From Xiphydria camelus (lineage: Eukaryota; Arthropoda; Insecta; Hymenoptera; Xiphydriidae), in contig OY783191.1 in NCBI GenBank assembly GCA_963678675.1, forward strand, positions 16,645,096 to 16,709,095: a stretch of 64,000 nucleotides of DNA, in the 5' to 3' direction. A program made the position numbers and the translations under genes. Positions 55,256 through 64,000 of this stretch are shown one piece after another (the stretch's first letter is position 1; every line of letters starts with the position of its first letter). Below the pieces are notes generated by a model. That model did not search any database. It was not told the DNA's origin and was given only the letters and a program-made list of their open reading frames with translations.

Positions 55256-55440
55256 AAGTAGTATCTTTACATGTGATGAAACAATTCGTCACGGTTATTG
55301 GAAGAGTATACTTATTGTTAGAGTTAAAGGTAAAATGTCTACATGTGGATTTCTGAAGACGACCAAAATATAAGAAAAATCCGATGGCCTGTAAATTCGA
55401 AAGCGGTATGTTTTATTTCTCCAAAATACTAAAGCAAAGT
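55256..55440 (+). pseudogene. Second copy of the peptidase C19-like fragment
   Basis: It continues, after the 3.3 kb insertion, the sequence that starts at 51830 and is intact at 20949-21251 (GTATCTTTACATGTGATGAA). It has a small in-frame duplication and frame changes relative to that copy. Confidence 0.5.
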
Positions 55441-55640
55441 GAAAAATATAAGGGCACTCTAGTTTATAAATCCCTTTCAAAATATCACGAGAATAAATCA
55501 AAAGTAACGTGGTTATAATTAATTAGCTCGTATCGGTATAAAATGTGAGATTTTAATTTGGTGGTAATAAAAAGCTATTCTCCTACATGTAGGTACGTAT
55601 TCTCCTCATGAATAAATTCCAAAAAGTAATGAAATCCCCC

Positions 55641-57440
55641 CACAAAAACAGATTCTCTGTAAAAAAAGGCGGCATGTTCATTCAGTGCCAAGAAAAATTG
55701 ATACGTAAAATACTCTCCAAAAAAGATTTGAAATCAATTAAGATCGCCATGTTCAAGATTTATATATAAAAAGTAAAAGGCATCATTTGAAAGGAAAATT
55801 ATTGTAACTTGTTACTAAAAAATTCGACTAAACAAATTTATAAACAAATTTTCATAAAAAAGAACTTGCCGCGTTTTTTCCTTCAAAATAAAAAATTTAC
55901 AGTGAATTACATTCGATATTTATGTTGTGACCTGGAGAATCGCTCCGCGTCACAAAAAGGGTGCACTCGGGCCCCTTTCGGAAAATGCGCGCGAATCGAT
56001 TCGCGATAAGGCCGCGCGAAGCGTCACGATCGCGATCGTGAGGAGGAGGCGAGTTAGTTCCGCTCGAGTCACGATACGAGCAGGATCGCTGAACGAGTTT
56101 AGCGAGCCTGCGAGAGAGTGTCAAGTACGGGTAGTGACAGAAGTGGTCGAGAGAGAGAGAGTCGAGGGAGAAACGGAGCGTCTCCAAGGAGTCATCGTGG
56201 TCAGCCCCGATTCCGAGAGGATCCTTCGCCGAAACCTGAAGGATCAGAGTGTCGTGAGGGGCCGCCAACCAGACGACCAAGGAGGACGACGAGGGGGCCA
56301 TTGAAGACCTCGACGCCACCGGTACGCTCCTCCTTTCCCGAACGTTCGACCTCCGACCCGCCGTGGGCCTCCGTCGAGCCGGCGTGCACCTGTTCGCCGT
56401 GTTCGCGCCCATTTCCGTCTCGCGCTCGCCGTCCTAGAGCGCACGTTTCCGTCTCGCGCTCGCCGTCCGAGAGCGCCCGTTTCCGTCTAGCGCTCGCCGT
56501 CCGAGAGCGCACGATTTCATCCCGCGCTCGCCGTCCGAGAGCGCCCGTTTCCGTTTTAGCGGTCACCGGTTAGAGCGTGCGTTTCGTCGTCGCGTTAGCG
56601 GGAGGCGTGTGGCACCGAAGCCGCGCCAAGAGTCGTCGCGACTGCGAACGTCGCCCGGGAACCGTCGTCCCGTTCCGCGGAGAACAATAAAGTCTTTCTT
56701 TTTCTGTTTCTTTGTTTCTGCGTTCCGTTTCTTTTCGTTTTGTTCGCCCGTCCTTCCGTGTCCCAGCCATCGTCCACCGAACCGCCCCTCTACCATACGC
56801 TAGAGGTAGCCGAGCCCGACGGAGATCGAACCGCTTCCGATCTCCCGGTTCTCGTCCGTTTTCAGGGACCGCGTTCGTCTCCCTGAGTGGCGGGATCGTG
56901 ACCCGCCTGGCGCCCATCGTTTTTTTTTGTTTCGCGCGCGGCATAGTAGCCGCTTAATAGTGGCGTAGCGGAGGGCACCGAGGGCCCTCACCGAAACGCT
57001 ACGTCATAATGTACTTATGATTTTAAATAAATTCATACACTTATATGATACCACCAGTATACCGAACGTCGCACGAGAAACCGATCAGGCGGGGGCCTTC
57101 TGAATTTCTCTGAATTTGACTTCAGCAGTGCAATTTATGAATCACTCTAGCACCGTCCAAGCACTGCAAATTATTCGGTATAGTGGACAAAATATGAAAA
57201 CTTAAATGCGGCAAGTTCTTTTTTATGAAAATTTATTTCTAAATTTTTTTAGACGAATTTTTTAGTAACAAGTTACAATAATTTTCCTTTCAAATGATGC
57301 CTTTTACTTTTTATATATAAATCTTGAACATGGCGATCTTAATTGATTTCAAATCTTTTTTGGAGAGTATTTTACGTATCAATTTTTCTTGGCACTGAAT
57401 GAACATGCCGCCTTTTTTTACAGAGAATCTGTTTTTGTGG
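55641..57440. repeat. Foldback MITE (CAGATTCTCTGT family), copy 3, with LTR insertion
   Basis: It starts CACAAAAACAGATTCTCTGT and ends ACAGAGAATCTGTTTTTGTG. The centre is interrupted by the GC-rich solo LTR at 55925-57006. Confidence 0.8.
55925..57006 (+). mobile_element. GC-rich solo LTR
   Basis: The insertion starts TTGTGACCTGGAGAATCGC and ends GCTACGTCA. It is flanked by TTATG and TAATG, a near-perfect 5 bp duplication; the empty site is readable in copy 1 near 21640. It holds an AATAAA (56686-56691) followed by a T-rich stretch, as expected of an LTR R region. At 56405-56560 a tandem repeat of about 39 bp (GCGCTCGCCGTCCGAGAGCG) is present. The GC content is far above its surroundings. 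The open frames across it are compositional artefacts. The retrovirus-like family is unknown. Confidence 0.65.
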
Positions 57441-57472
57441 GGTCTATATATACCGTAATATCGTATACCGCA

Positions 57473-57603
57473 CGTCCCGTAAGAAACGCAACAAGCGACA
57501 TTTTTCTTCGGCAGTATTTGCCGACGGTGTTTGAGTCTTTTACGTGTGCTCCGTTGGCAAATACTGCCGAAGGTAAATGTCACTTGTTGCGTTTCTTATG
57601 GGA
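57473..57603. repeat. Foldback around TTCGGCAGTATTTGCC
   Basis: The arms CCCGTAAGAAACGCAACAAG and CTTGTTGCGTTTCTTATGGG enclose CTTCGGCAGTATTTGCCGAC and its inverse. The loop is about 28 nt. Confidence 0.75.
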
Positions 57604-57955
57604 TACCGTATGTCCCACTCTGTACATATTGGCGAGTTTGAAATTACCTTCGGGCAGGCTTGGTCGGTACTCGAGTCATTTAATACCGGTAGAAGTCGAG
57701 TCGGTAGTTAGAGTAGGTGTCAATTCGGGTGATCGAAGCGTCTAACCTCGAAATTGTGAGTTTGTGAATGGTAAGTAATTTCCATTATTCACAAATTCAT
57801 AATTTCGAGGTTAGACGCTTCGAACTCTCGAATTGACACCAACTCTAACTACCGACTCGACTTCCACCGGTATTAAATGACTCGAATACCGACCAAGCCT
57901 GCCCGAAAGTAATTTCAAACTGGCCAATACAGAGTGGGACGTACGGTGTACCGCA
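57604..57955. repeat. Foldback, first of two tandem relatives
   Basis: The arms include GGCTTGGTCGGTACTCGAGT and TCGAGTCGGTAGTTAGAG. The near-palindromic centre is at about 57775 (CGAGGTTAGACGCTTCG). Confidence 0.75.
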
Positions 57956-58009
57956 TACCGTATTTCCCGTCCAGAACCGCACAGTTACAGGGACCTGGAA
58001 ATTTACCTT

Positions 58010-58290
58010 CGGCCGGGCTTGGTCGGTATTCGAGCAATTTTTACCGGTAGAAGTCGAGTCGGTAGTTAGAGTTGGTGTCAATTCGGGAGATCGAAGCATC
58101 TAACCTTGAAATCGTGGATTTGTGAATTATGGTGAGTAATTTCCATTATTCATAAATTCATGATTTCGAAGTTAGACGCTTCGATCTCCCGAATTGACAC
58201 CAACTCTAACTACCAACTCGACTTCTACCGGTAAAAATTACTCGAATTCGCCCCGGCCACCAAGCCCGGCTGAAAGTAAATTTCAAGGTC
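58010..58290. repeat. Foldback, second tandem relative
   Basis: A diverged copy of the preceding foldback with the same arms (GGCTTGGTCGGTATTCGAGC) and centre. Together they form a tandem of two palindromes. Confidence 0.75.
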
Positions 58291-59006
58291 ATATGGACGT
58301 CGGTCATACGGACATCAACATACGGACATCGGTTATCGAAATAACCGATCTGAACTTGCTGACGACGCCAACGCGGATGACTACGCATGCGCATTCACGC
58401 TTCTCCGGTAATTCTATTGGACGAGGAGACCCACGGGGGTGCTCATGCAAAACTCGTAATTTTGCTATGATCTGATTGATCGCAGACATACGGTACATGT
58501 AAATTTGTGTAGTGTCGCATATGCAACTAGATTAGATCCTAAGGCCGTACAACCTTCAAGGGTTACTAGATTTTATAGCGGTAAAATTCAAATATTCTAT
58601 TCTAATTTAGGATTGCTATTCTATCGAGAAATAACGAGCGGATAAATGGAATTCGACACAACGGTTGGCACACCGTTTAATAGTATCACAGTCATAAATA
58701 CTTCGCCAATCTTTAGCTAATCCTAAGTTCTCCGAAACGGCATATTCCGGAAATGTAAGCTGCGAACACCCCACGGTTTATACCTTTCCTGGAAATCAAT
58801 TATCGGACGGATCGTCGCGAGCCATCTAATGCAGTACCTGGCTTATCTAGGTACGAGAGAAAAAAAAACAAAACGAGTCTGCTAGTACTCGAGACACTAA
58901 TGTGTAAACATCTCGGGAGCGGTAACTATGGAACGGAAATGTGATTGGGATATGTGAATATTGGTATCTGTAATCGAAGTAATTTCAAACAATTTTAAAT
59001 CTTGTA
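58291..59006. other. Unassigned sequence
   Basis: No gene. Short repeats of ACGGACATC (about 58310-58340) lie at its left. The 58740-58830 part (ATACCTTTCCTGGAAATCAAT) resembles the 41640 foldback. A lone ATGTGTAAACATCT (about 58900) matches the composite element terminus. Confidence 0.45.
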
Positions 59007-59413
59007 ACTGTAGAAAAATATTTTTCATTTTCATTTTCATTTAATAATGCCGCGCTTGACACAATCGGCTTATGATAGCTAAAATAAATAAGTGAGTCGG
59101 AGTAGAGCCGATCGACGAGGAGTTACTTCGACTCACTTACTGTACATGGCGAACACCACTTCCATACAACATTGTTCTGCCAGATGTTTACACATCAATT
59201 ACAAGTTAGAATGACTAATTGATGTGTAAATATCTGGCAGAACAATGTTGTATGGAAGTGGTGTTCGCCATGTACAGTAAGTGAGTCGGAGTAACTCCTC
59301 GTCGATCGGTTCTACTCCGACTCACTTATTTATTTTAGCTATCATAAGCCGATTTTGTCAAGCGCGGCATTATTAAATGAAAATGAAAATGAAAAATATT
59401 TTTCTACAGTTAT
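59007..59413. repeat. Near-perfect foldback with about 190 bp arms
   Basis: The arms run from CTGTAGAAAAATATTTTTC to GATGTTTACACATCAATT and back, with a loop of about 20 nt at 59198-59217. The apex motifs TGTTTACACATC resemble the composite element ends. Mismatches are few, so it is young. Confidence 0.85.
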
Positions 59414-59465
59414 AAGATTTTTTTCCATTTCGTCATCATCTCCGATACCAGCAAGGCAGGCGGGA

Positions 59466-59748
59466 TGTTCTGGCAAAAGAGAGACAAAACTTTTAATAAT
59501 CACGTCGGTAATATCGCGCTTACCGACTCGTTTTTTCTATCTCGTCGCCTCCCACCTCGAGGCCCGAGCTCGGATGAACGACGAGCTATTCGAGCTGACA
59601 ATAGTCAGTGGTCGAATACAATCCGCTAAGGCAATAAACGTGACTCTCGAATTCGAACGTTAACCTCCGCGTGGTTCTTTTCTCTTTCCCTGCCTTTCTG
59701 CATTCTCTCAACCCCTTACTCCAATCTCTAATCGTTGAACTATCAACA
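59466..59748 (+). repeat. Solo BEL/Pao LTR
   Basis: About 90% similar by eye to 47221-47494, from TGTTCTGGCAAAAGAGAGAC to TATCAACA. No internal sequence follows and no clear target duplication is seen. Confidence 0.75.
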
Positions 59749-59774
59749 AAACAAAATACAGATTTTTTGGTTAC

Positions 59775-59848
59775 CACATTCAGCGCCAGGCGGACACCGA
59801 TGTCCGCTGCATGGTCCGGACACCGGTGTCCGCCTGGCGGTGAATGTG
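59775..59848. repeat. 74 bp palindromic MITE, piggyBac-type
   Basis: CACATTCAGCGCCAGGCGGA and its inverse meet at the centre. The flanks are TTAC on the left and TTAA on the right. Confidence 0.65.
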
Positions 59849-59949
59849 TTAAAGTTCCATTTTTTGCCAAAAAGTGGAGTTAGACACTTTTCTTATTAGG
59901 GCGACGATATGCAAGTTGAATTTTCGACGGATCGCTGCATTCGCTTTAA

Positions 59950-60022
59950 CCCCTTGACATATAAATAAAACGGTATTTGATGCAGTACAAATGTCTCCCA
60001 GGCGTCATTGTATGTCAATGGG
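59950..60022. repeat. 73 bp TTAA-flanked MITE
   Basis: CCCCTTGACATA and TATGTCAATGGG ends are flanked by TTAA on both sides (59946-59949, 60023-60026). Confidence 0.65.
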
Positions 60023-60434
60023 TTAATAACTATACTGTTTTTGCATTATAATAGATAACAATTACAAGTCAAAATAAATGGTGTATACCAGATCGTCAAA
60101 CTAGAAGTGGATTAAAACACGTTGAATACTCAGCGTAAATCGGTGGATTTTCTCCCGGGGCCCAATCCGAGACTCGGGGTGTAAACAGCGCTACGCAAAA
60201 CAGAGGCAAACTCTTGAACGCCAGGAAACAAGGAAAAATTTACAACAGACTACAACGTATTGTCCTGAATGTCTACAGTCACTTCAATGAGGAACTTGCA
60301 TGAAATTTCTTTTTCCTTGAAAATTTTACTGAATGAAGCTATCGTGTTACAAAAACCAGGGAGCACTGTATTTTTTAAAAATATGTAACTATATTAGAGA
60401 AAAAGAATTAATTAATCGTGCCTTAAACGCCTAA

Positions 60435-60590
60435 ACCACGCCCCGACTTAGAACGCAGTATGATTGGCCTAGACGCTTTTACTGTTCCGTGACGTCACAC
60501 ATTCGATGATCATTGGCTAAATCTCAATTTCAACCAATGACTGTCGAGTGCTCCTAACTATGCCCCGCCCTAGAACGCAGTATGATTTTT
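60435..60590. repeat. Short direct duplication
   Basis: CTAGAACGCAGTATGATTTT (about 60571) repeats TTAGAACGCAGTATGATTGG (about 60448), each preceded by a CACGCCCCG- or ATGCCCCGC-like block. No gene. Confidence 0.5.
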
Positions 60591-60616
60591 TCCGAGCTTG
60601 CACTGCATATTTGAAG

Positions 60617-60854
60617 GTCCAGTGGAAAAACGATGAGGTTCCATATTTCTAAAAGTTGAGAAACACGATATTTAAAGTTTCACAACGCGCGGGAGTCCAC
60701 TGTGCCGCCTATTTTCAACCACCGTTTTTAGTGGAATCTCATTGTTTGTCCCATGTAAGGTTTTGGTATGTTGATACTTCATGTTACAAGCTAACAGATG
60801 CCGCTAAAATATCGATTTCGAAAAAAATGAAATCTCATCGTTTTTCCACTGGAC
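60617..60854. repeat. 238 bp MITE with GTCCAGTGGAAAAACGATGAG ends
   Basis: The ends GTCCAGTGGAAAAACGATGA and its inverse (CTCATCGTTTTTCCACTGGAC) are preceded and followed by TGAAG/CTTCA. The target duplication is unclear. Confidence 0.65.
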
Positions 60855-60860
60855 ACTTCA

Positions 60861-61763
60861 TTTGTCTTATCGAAAGTAAAAAAGCGAAATATGGCGAAAC
60901 TGTTTACTTTGATTTTCCATTTTAATCCTTTGTCACGAATTTTTTTTTGATCAGGTGAAAAATATTGGATTAGTGGTTTTGGATCACTGGAGGTACTATA
61001 AATACCCTTAACTTGAAAAACTGATCTTTTTTGCCTTTTGACAAAATGATAACATACTTCAAAAAAATAATTTGACAAAATATATAAAATGTCCGACATA
61101 CTTACTATGTAACCTTTTATAATATCACTTATAAACTTTCAAAATTTACACAAACCGATATTTAAAACAGTTTAATGATATAAAAATTTAAGAAAACTGT
61201 GACCGTGTTACAGTGCTTCTGAACACGTTGTGGGAGTCGATGTAGAAATTGCTTACAAATCTTACCAACTTTTAACAGATGGTGCCAAATGTGATTAACG
61301 CACTTCAAATGGGATGCCATCAGCAATTAGTTCCGCATAAACGAAGTTAATATCCTTATGTCGTCAATTGACGACGCAGTGACCGAAAGGGTTAAACTAG
61401 ATAGCGAACAAAGTTATTCACGAACGGCAATAGTTAGAACGATTAAAGATAATTTGGAATGTCAGCTGTTAAGTGATGGACAAAATTTCGGGGTTCGCGT
61501 CGCTTCTAATATTTTTTTAATAAGGTGCTGCCATCTCCCGAAAATAAAATACATTACTTTTCGAACAACCCGATAATAAAATCCTATATATTATATGTAT
61601 TAAATTTTATGTATGAGTATGACGAGTACATACAATATAAAATAGCAATAAACTATAAAATAAACAAAAACAAACAGTAAAAATACTTATACTAATGATA
61701 GATAATAATAATAATAAAATAATAATTTATAAAATATACTTTTACTAACAAATTAAAAATATA
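60861..61763. other. Unassigned sequence
   Basis: AT-rich. A 72-codon frame at 61358-61576 has no recognised motif and is not called a gene. Confidence 0.4.
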
Positions 61764-61850
61764 CAGTAGACTCGCGGTTATCCGAGTCCCGGTTAACCGA
61801 GGCTTCGGATTAATCGAGGGCTCTCTCAGGAGTGTTCGCCGCATGATCTA
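61764..61850. repeat. pogo/Tigger-like terminal fragment
   Basis: After TA, CAGTAGACTCGCGGTTATCC and GGTTAACCGAGG, then GGATTAATCGAGGG resemble pogo-group terminal sequence. CTACTG at about 61849 could be a collapsed right end. Confidence 0.4.
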
Positions 61851-63273
61851 CTGTTTCTCCAACATTGGCGCAACATCGCCGCTTCCAAGAGAGGCAAAAA
61901 ATTAACTCAAAAATCCATCAGACTTCTTTCTAAGATAAAATATATATGTAAGTAAATATAAAACTGTACCGTAAAGTGACATAACTTTGACCGAAATTAA
62001 ACTTCAAATACGAATGCTTTGCTTGGGCTTTAGCTTATTTGTTCGTTTAGTGGCCCACTTGTGGGCTCAATATAACCCTTTAAATTGCACCATTAGGTTT
62101 TCTATTTGAAAATTGTATTAGCCATTTAAAAAAAAAACCTAGTGGTCAAAGCTAGGAACGATGGACATAACTTTGACCGACCCCTTAAAATAGACGTTAT
62201 ATTAAAGTTATAGCCTCTGTTCTACAACATTGACCGTCAGATTCGCTTTGAAAAAATATTAGGTAGGTAGTAAAACAATTTCCGCTTATTTTAAAGCAAA
62301 ACATTAGACAAAAAATAAATCATTTTATTCTTATAAATCTTAGGGGTAGGTATCTACCAAAACAGTAAAGTCTTAGTAAAAACAAAATAAACATAAAATA
62401 AACAAACAAACAAAAACTAAAAAACCAATGTAAAAAATTTTAAACATGTTTGAACAAAAATAAAACTTGAAAGAAATGAACAATAAAGGGAAAATAATAA
62501 TTCTATTTTTAGTTGTAGGTTGTCAATATCTTTAAATAATAACCCGCAATTAGTGCTATAGGCCAAATAAATTTTTATTCTTTATTTCGCATGAATTTTA
62601 TTTCGAATTCGTGTCCCACGGAAATTATTTGGCCAACATAATATTTTGGTTGGTCATTCATAGTCTTTAAGGACACTATACTACATAGTCATCCGCCAGT
62701 CAAAGTTATCGGCACACAAGTTGAGATTTTGTTATATTCGCATTTTTTAAAAAATATTAAAAACTACATGGCAGATTTGGTTTAAAATTAATACAATCAC
62801 ATCACAATAATATAAACCACTTACCTGCGTAATATTGTTGATTAAAACGAGGTAGTTTTCGAGCACCGATAGGAAGTTTACAAGCTTTAAATTCGCGGCA
62901 TTTTTTCTGCAGAGCAGTAAAAGTTTCTACTGGCACTGTGTACCTTAACGTACATACTGAAGTGCCTTACAGAGCATCTACCATCTTACCAGCTATAATG
63001 TACTACCCTACTTACCGTATGAAAATAGCGATGGTTGCTATCGGGCTGGCCGTCCACTGTGGAGCCGTATTCGTCCGAGTAATCAGTCGGCCGACTTAAC
63101 GGACGATTTGGACGTCCGAGCTCTGTTCGTCTATTGCAGTCGGATTCCGTCCGAGACATCCGAGACAAACAGGGCAACCTGTCTACTATTTCACGATCGT
63201 GTGACGAAATTGTAATTTGATTTTAGTCATCAAAATGAATAGTGATTTGTATTTTCTACAAAATACATACCCC
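61851..63273. other. Gene-poor stretch
   Basis: No gene. ACATAACTTTGACCG occurs twice (about 61979 and 62163), suggesting the inner ends of a degraded repeat. The rest is AT-rich. Confidence 0.4.
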
Positions 63274-63890
63274 CACAAAAACAGATTCTCTGTAAAAAAA
63301 AGGCGGCATGTTCATTCAGTGCAAACAAAAATTGATACGTAAAATACTCTCCAAAAAAGATTTGGAATCAGTTAAGATCGCCATGTTCAAGATTTATATA
63401 TAAAAAGTAAAAGGCATCATTTGAACGGAAAATTATTGTAAATCAGGTTACTAAAAATTCGACTAAAAAATTATAAGCAAATTTTAATAAAAAAGAACTT
63501 GCCGCGTTTAAGTTTTCATATTTTGTCCACTATATCGAATAATTGGCAGTGCTTGGATGGTGCTAGAGTGATTCATAAATTACACTGCCGAAGAGTTAAA
63601 TTCAGAGAAATTCAGAAGGCCCCCGCCTCGTCGGTTTCTCGTGCGACATTCGGTATACTGGTGATATCATATAAGTGTATGAATTTATTTAAAATCATAA
63701 GTGCATAAACATCGAGTATAATTCTATGTCTGAATGTTTTATTTTGAAGAAAAAAAACGCGGCAAGTTCTTTTTTATTAAAATTTGTTTATAATTTTTTT
63801 TAGTCGAATTTTTAGTAACCTGATTTACAATAATTTTCCGTTCAAATGATGCCTTTTACTTTTTATATATAAGAGAATCCGTTTTTGTGG
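63274..63890. repeat. Foldback MITE (CAGATTCTCTGT family), copy 4
   Basis: It starts CACAAAAACAGATTCTCTGT and ends GAGAATCCGTTTTTGTGG. The right arm lacks about 110 bp that all other copies have. The flank 63891-64000 (GGGGATTTCACTACTTTTTG) matches the flanks of the other copies. Confidence 0.8.
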
Positions 63891-64000
63891 GGGGATTTCA
63901 CTACTTTTTGGAATTTAATCATGAGGAGAATACGTACATGTAGGAGAATAGCTTTTTATTACCACAAAATTAAAGTCTCACATTTTTTATATCGATACGA

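Noticed and set aside
55897..56990. Several overlapping Arg/Pro-rich frames of 60-170 codons
   Set aside because: All arise from high GC content and tandem repeats of the solo LTR. Frames are open on both strands at once and no domain is seen.
1..64000. tRNA or rRNA genes
   Set aside because: No cloverleaf with GTTCRANNC-type box B and no extended rRNA sequence were recognised by eye. Only short 5S-like scraps are present.

Overview
The window is nuclear DNA of an insect, most likely a hymenopteran. The evidence is AT-rich sequence, short GT-AG introns, an arthropod protein kinase D remnant, and transposon proteins of types common in wasp and ant genomes. There are no bacterial operons, rRNA or tRNA genes and no CRISPR array. 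Almost all of it is nested mobile DNA, so most coding regions are broken.

Region 1 (about 1-22600) is dominated by a decayed Polinton/Maverick (adintovirus-like) element. It lies between inverted arms at 52-750 and 22165-22603. Gene remnants are, on the minus strand, an uncharacterised protein, major capsid, penton-like capsid, adenain-like protease and PLA2-like capsid protein. On the plus strand are a packaging ATPase, a DUF8207-like protein, a small GPAG-containing protein and the first half of the integrase. The second half of the integrase lies on the opposite strand beside a scrap of DNA polymerase B, so an inversion has broken the element. Inserted into it are a piggyBac-like TTAA element (878-6314, itself holding a Kolobok element and a mariner-like element), a 1.2 kb TIR element, two copies of a GAGACAC-ended repeat, Helentron-type elements and foldback MITEs.

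Region 2 (22600-39700) holds MITEs and a candidate three-exon host gene for a small secreted protein (24972-25588). It also holds a third copy of a Helitron-inside-Helentron composite, a stack of nested TIR elements (29682-31774) and a degraded transposon protein (31785-32840). A truncated, intron-bearing pseudogene of protein kinase D (36156-37149) has a stop codon in the kinase glycine loop and is cut off by a 1.2 kb foldback packed with TTCGTTAACGAA-like palindromes.

Region 3 (39700-64000) holds a 4.2 kb TA-flanked foldback, a mariner transposase relic and a truncated BEL/Pao retrotransposon with LTR, gag, protease and reverse transcriptase, interrupted by a LINE fragment. It also holds a 3.3 kb CCCAGGTA-ended element, a GC-rich solo LTR, many foldback MITEs and a solo BEL LTR.

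No gene here is confidently functional except possibly the secreted-protein candidate. The protease and PLA2-like genes of the Polinton are the best preserved viral-type reading frames. All family assignments were made by reading motifs, without database searches.
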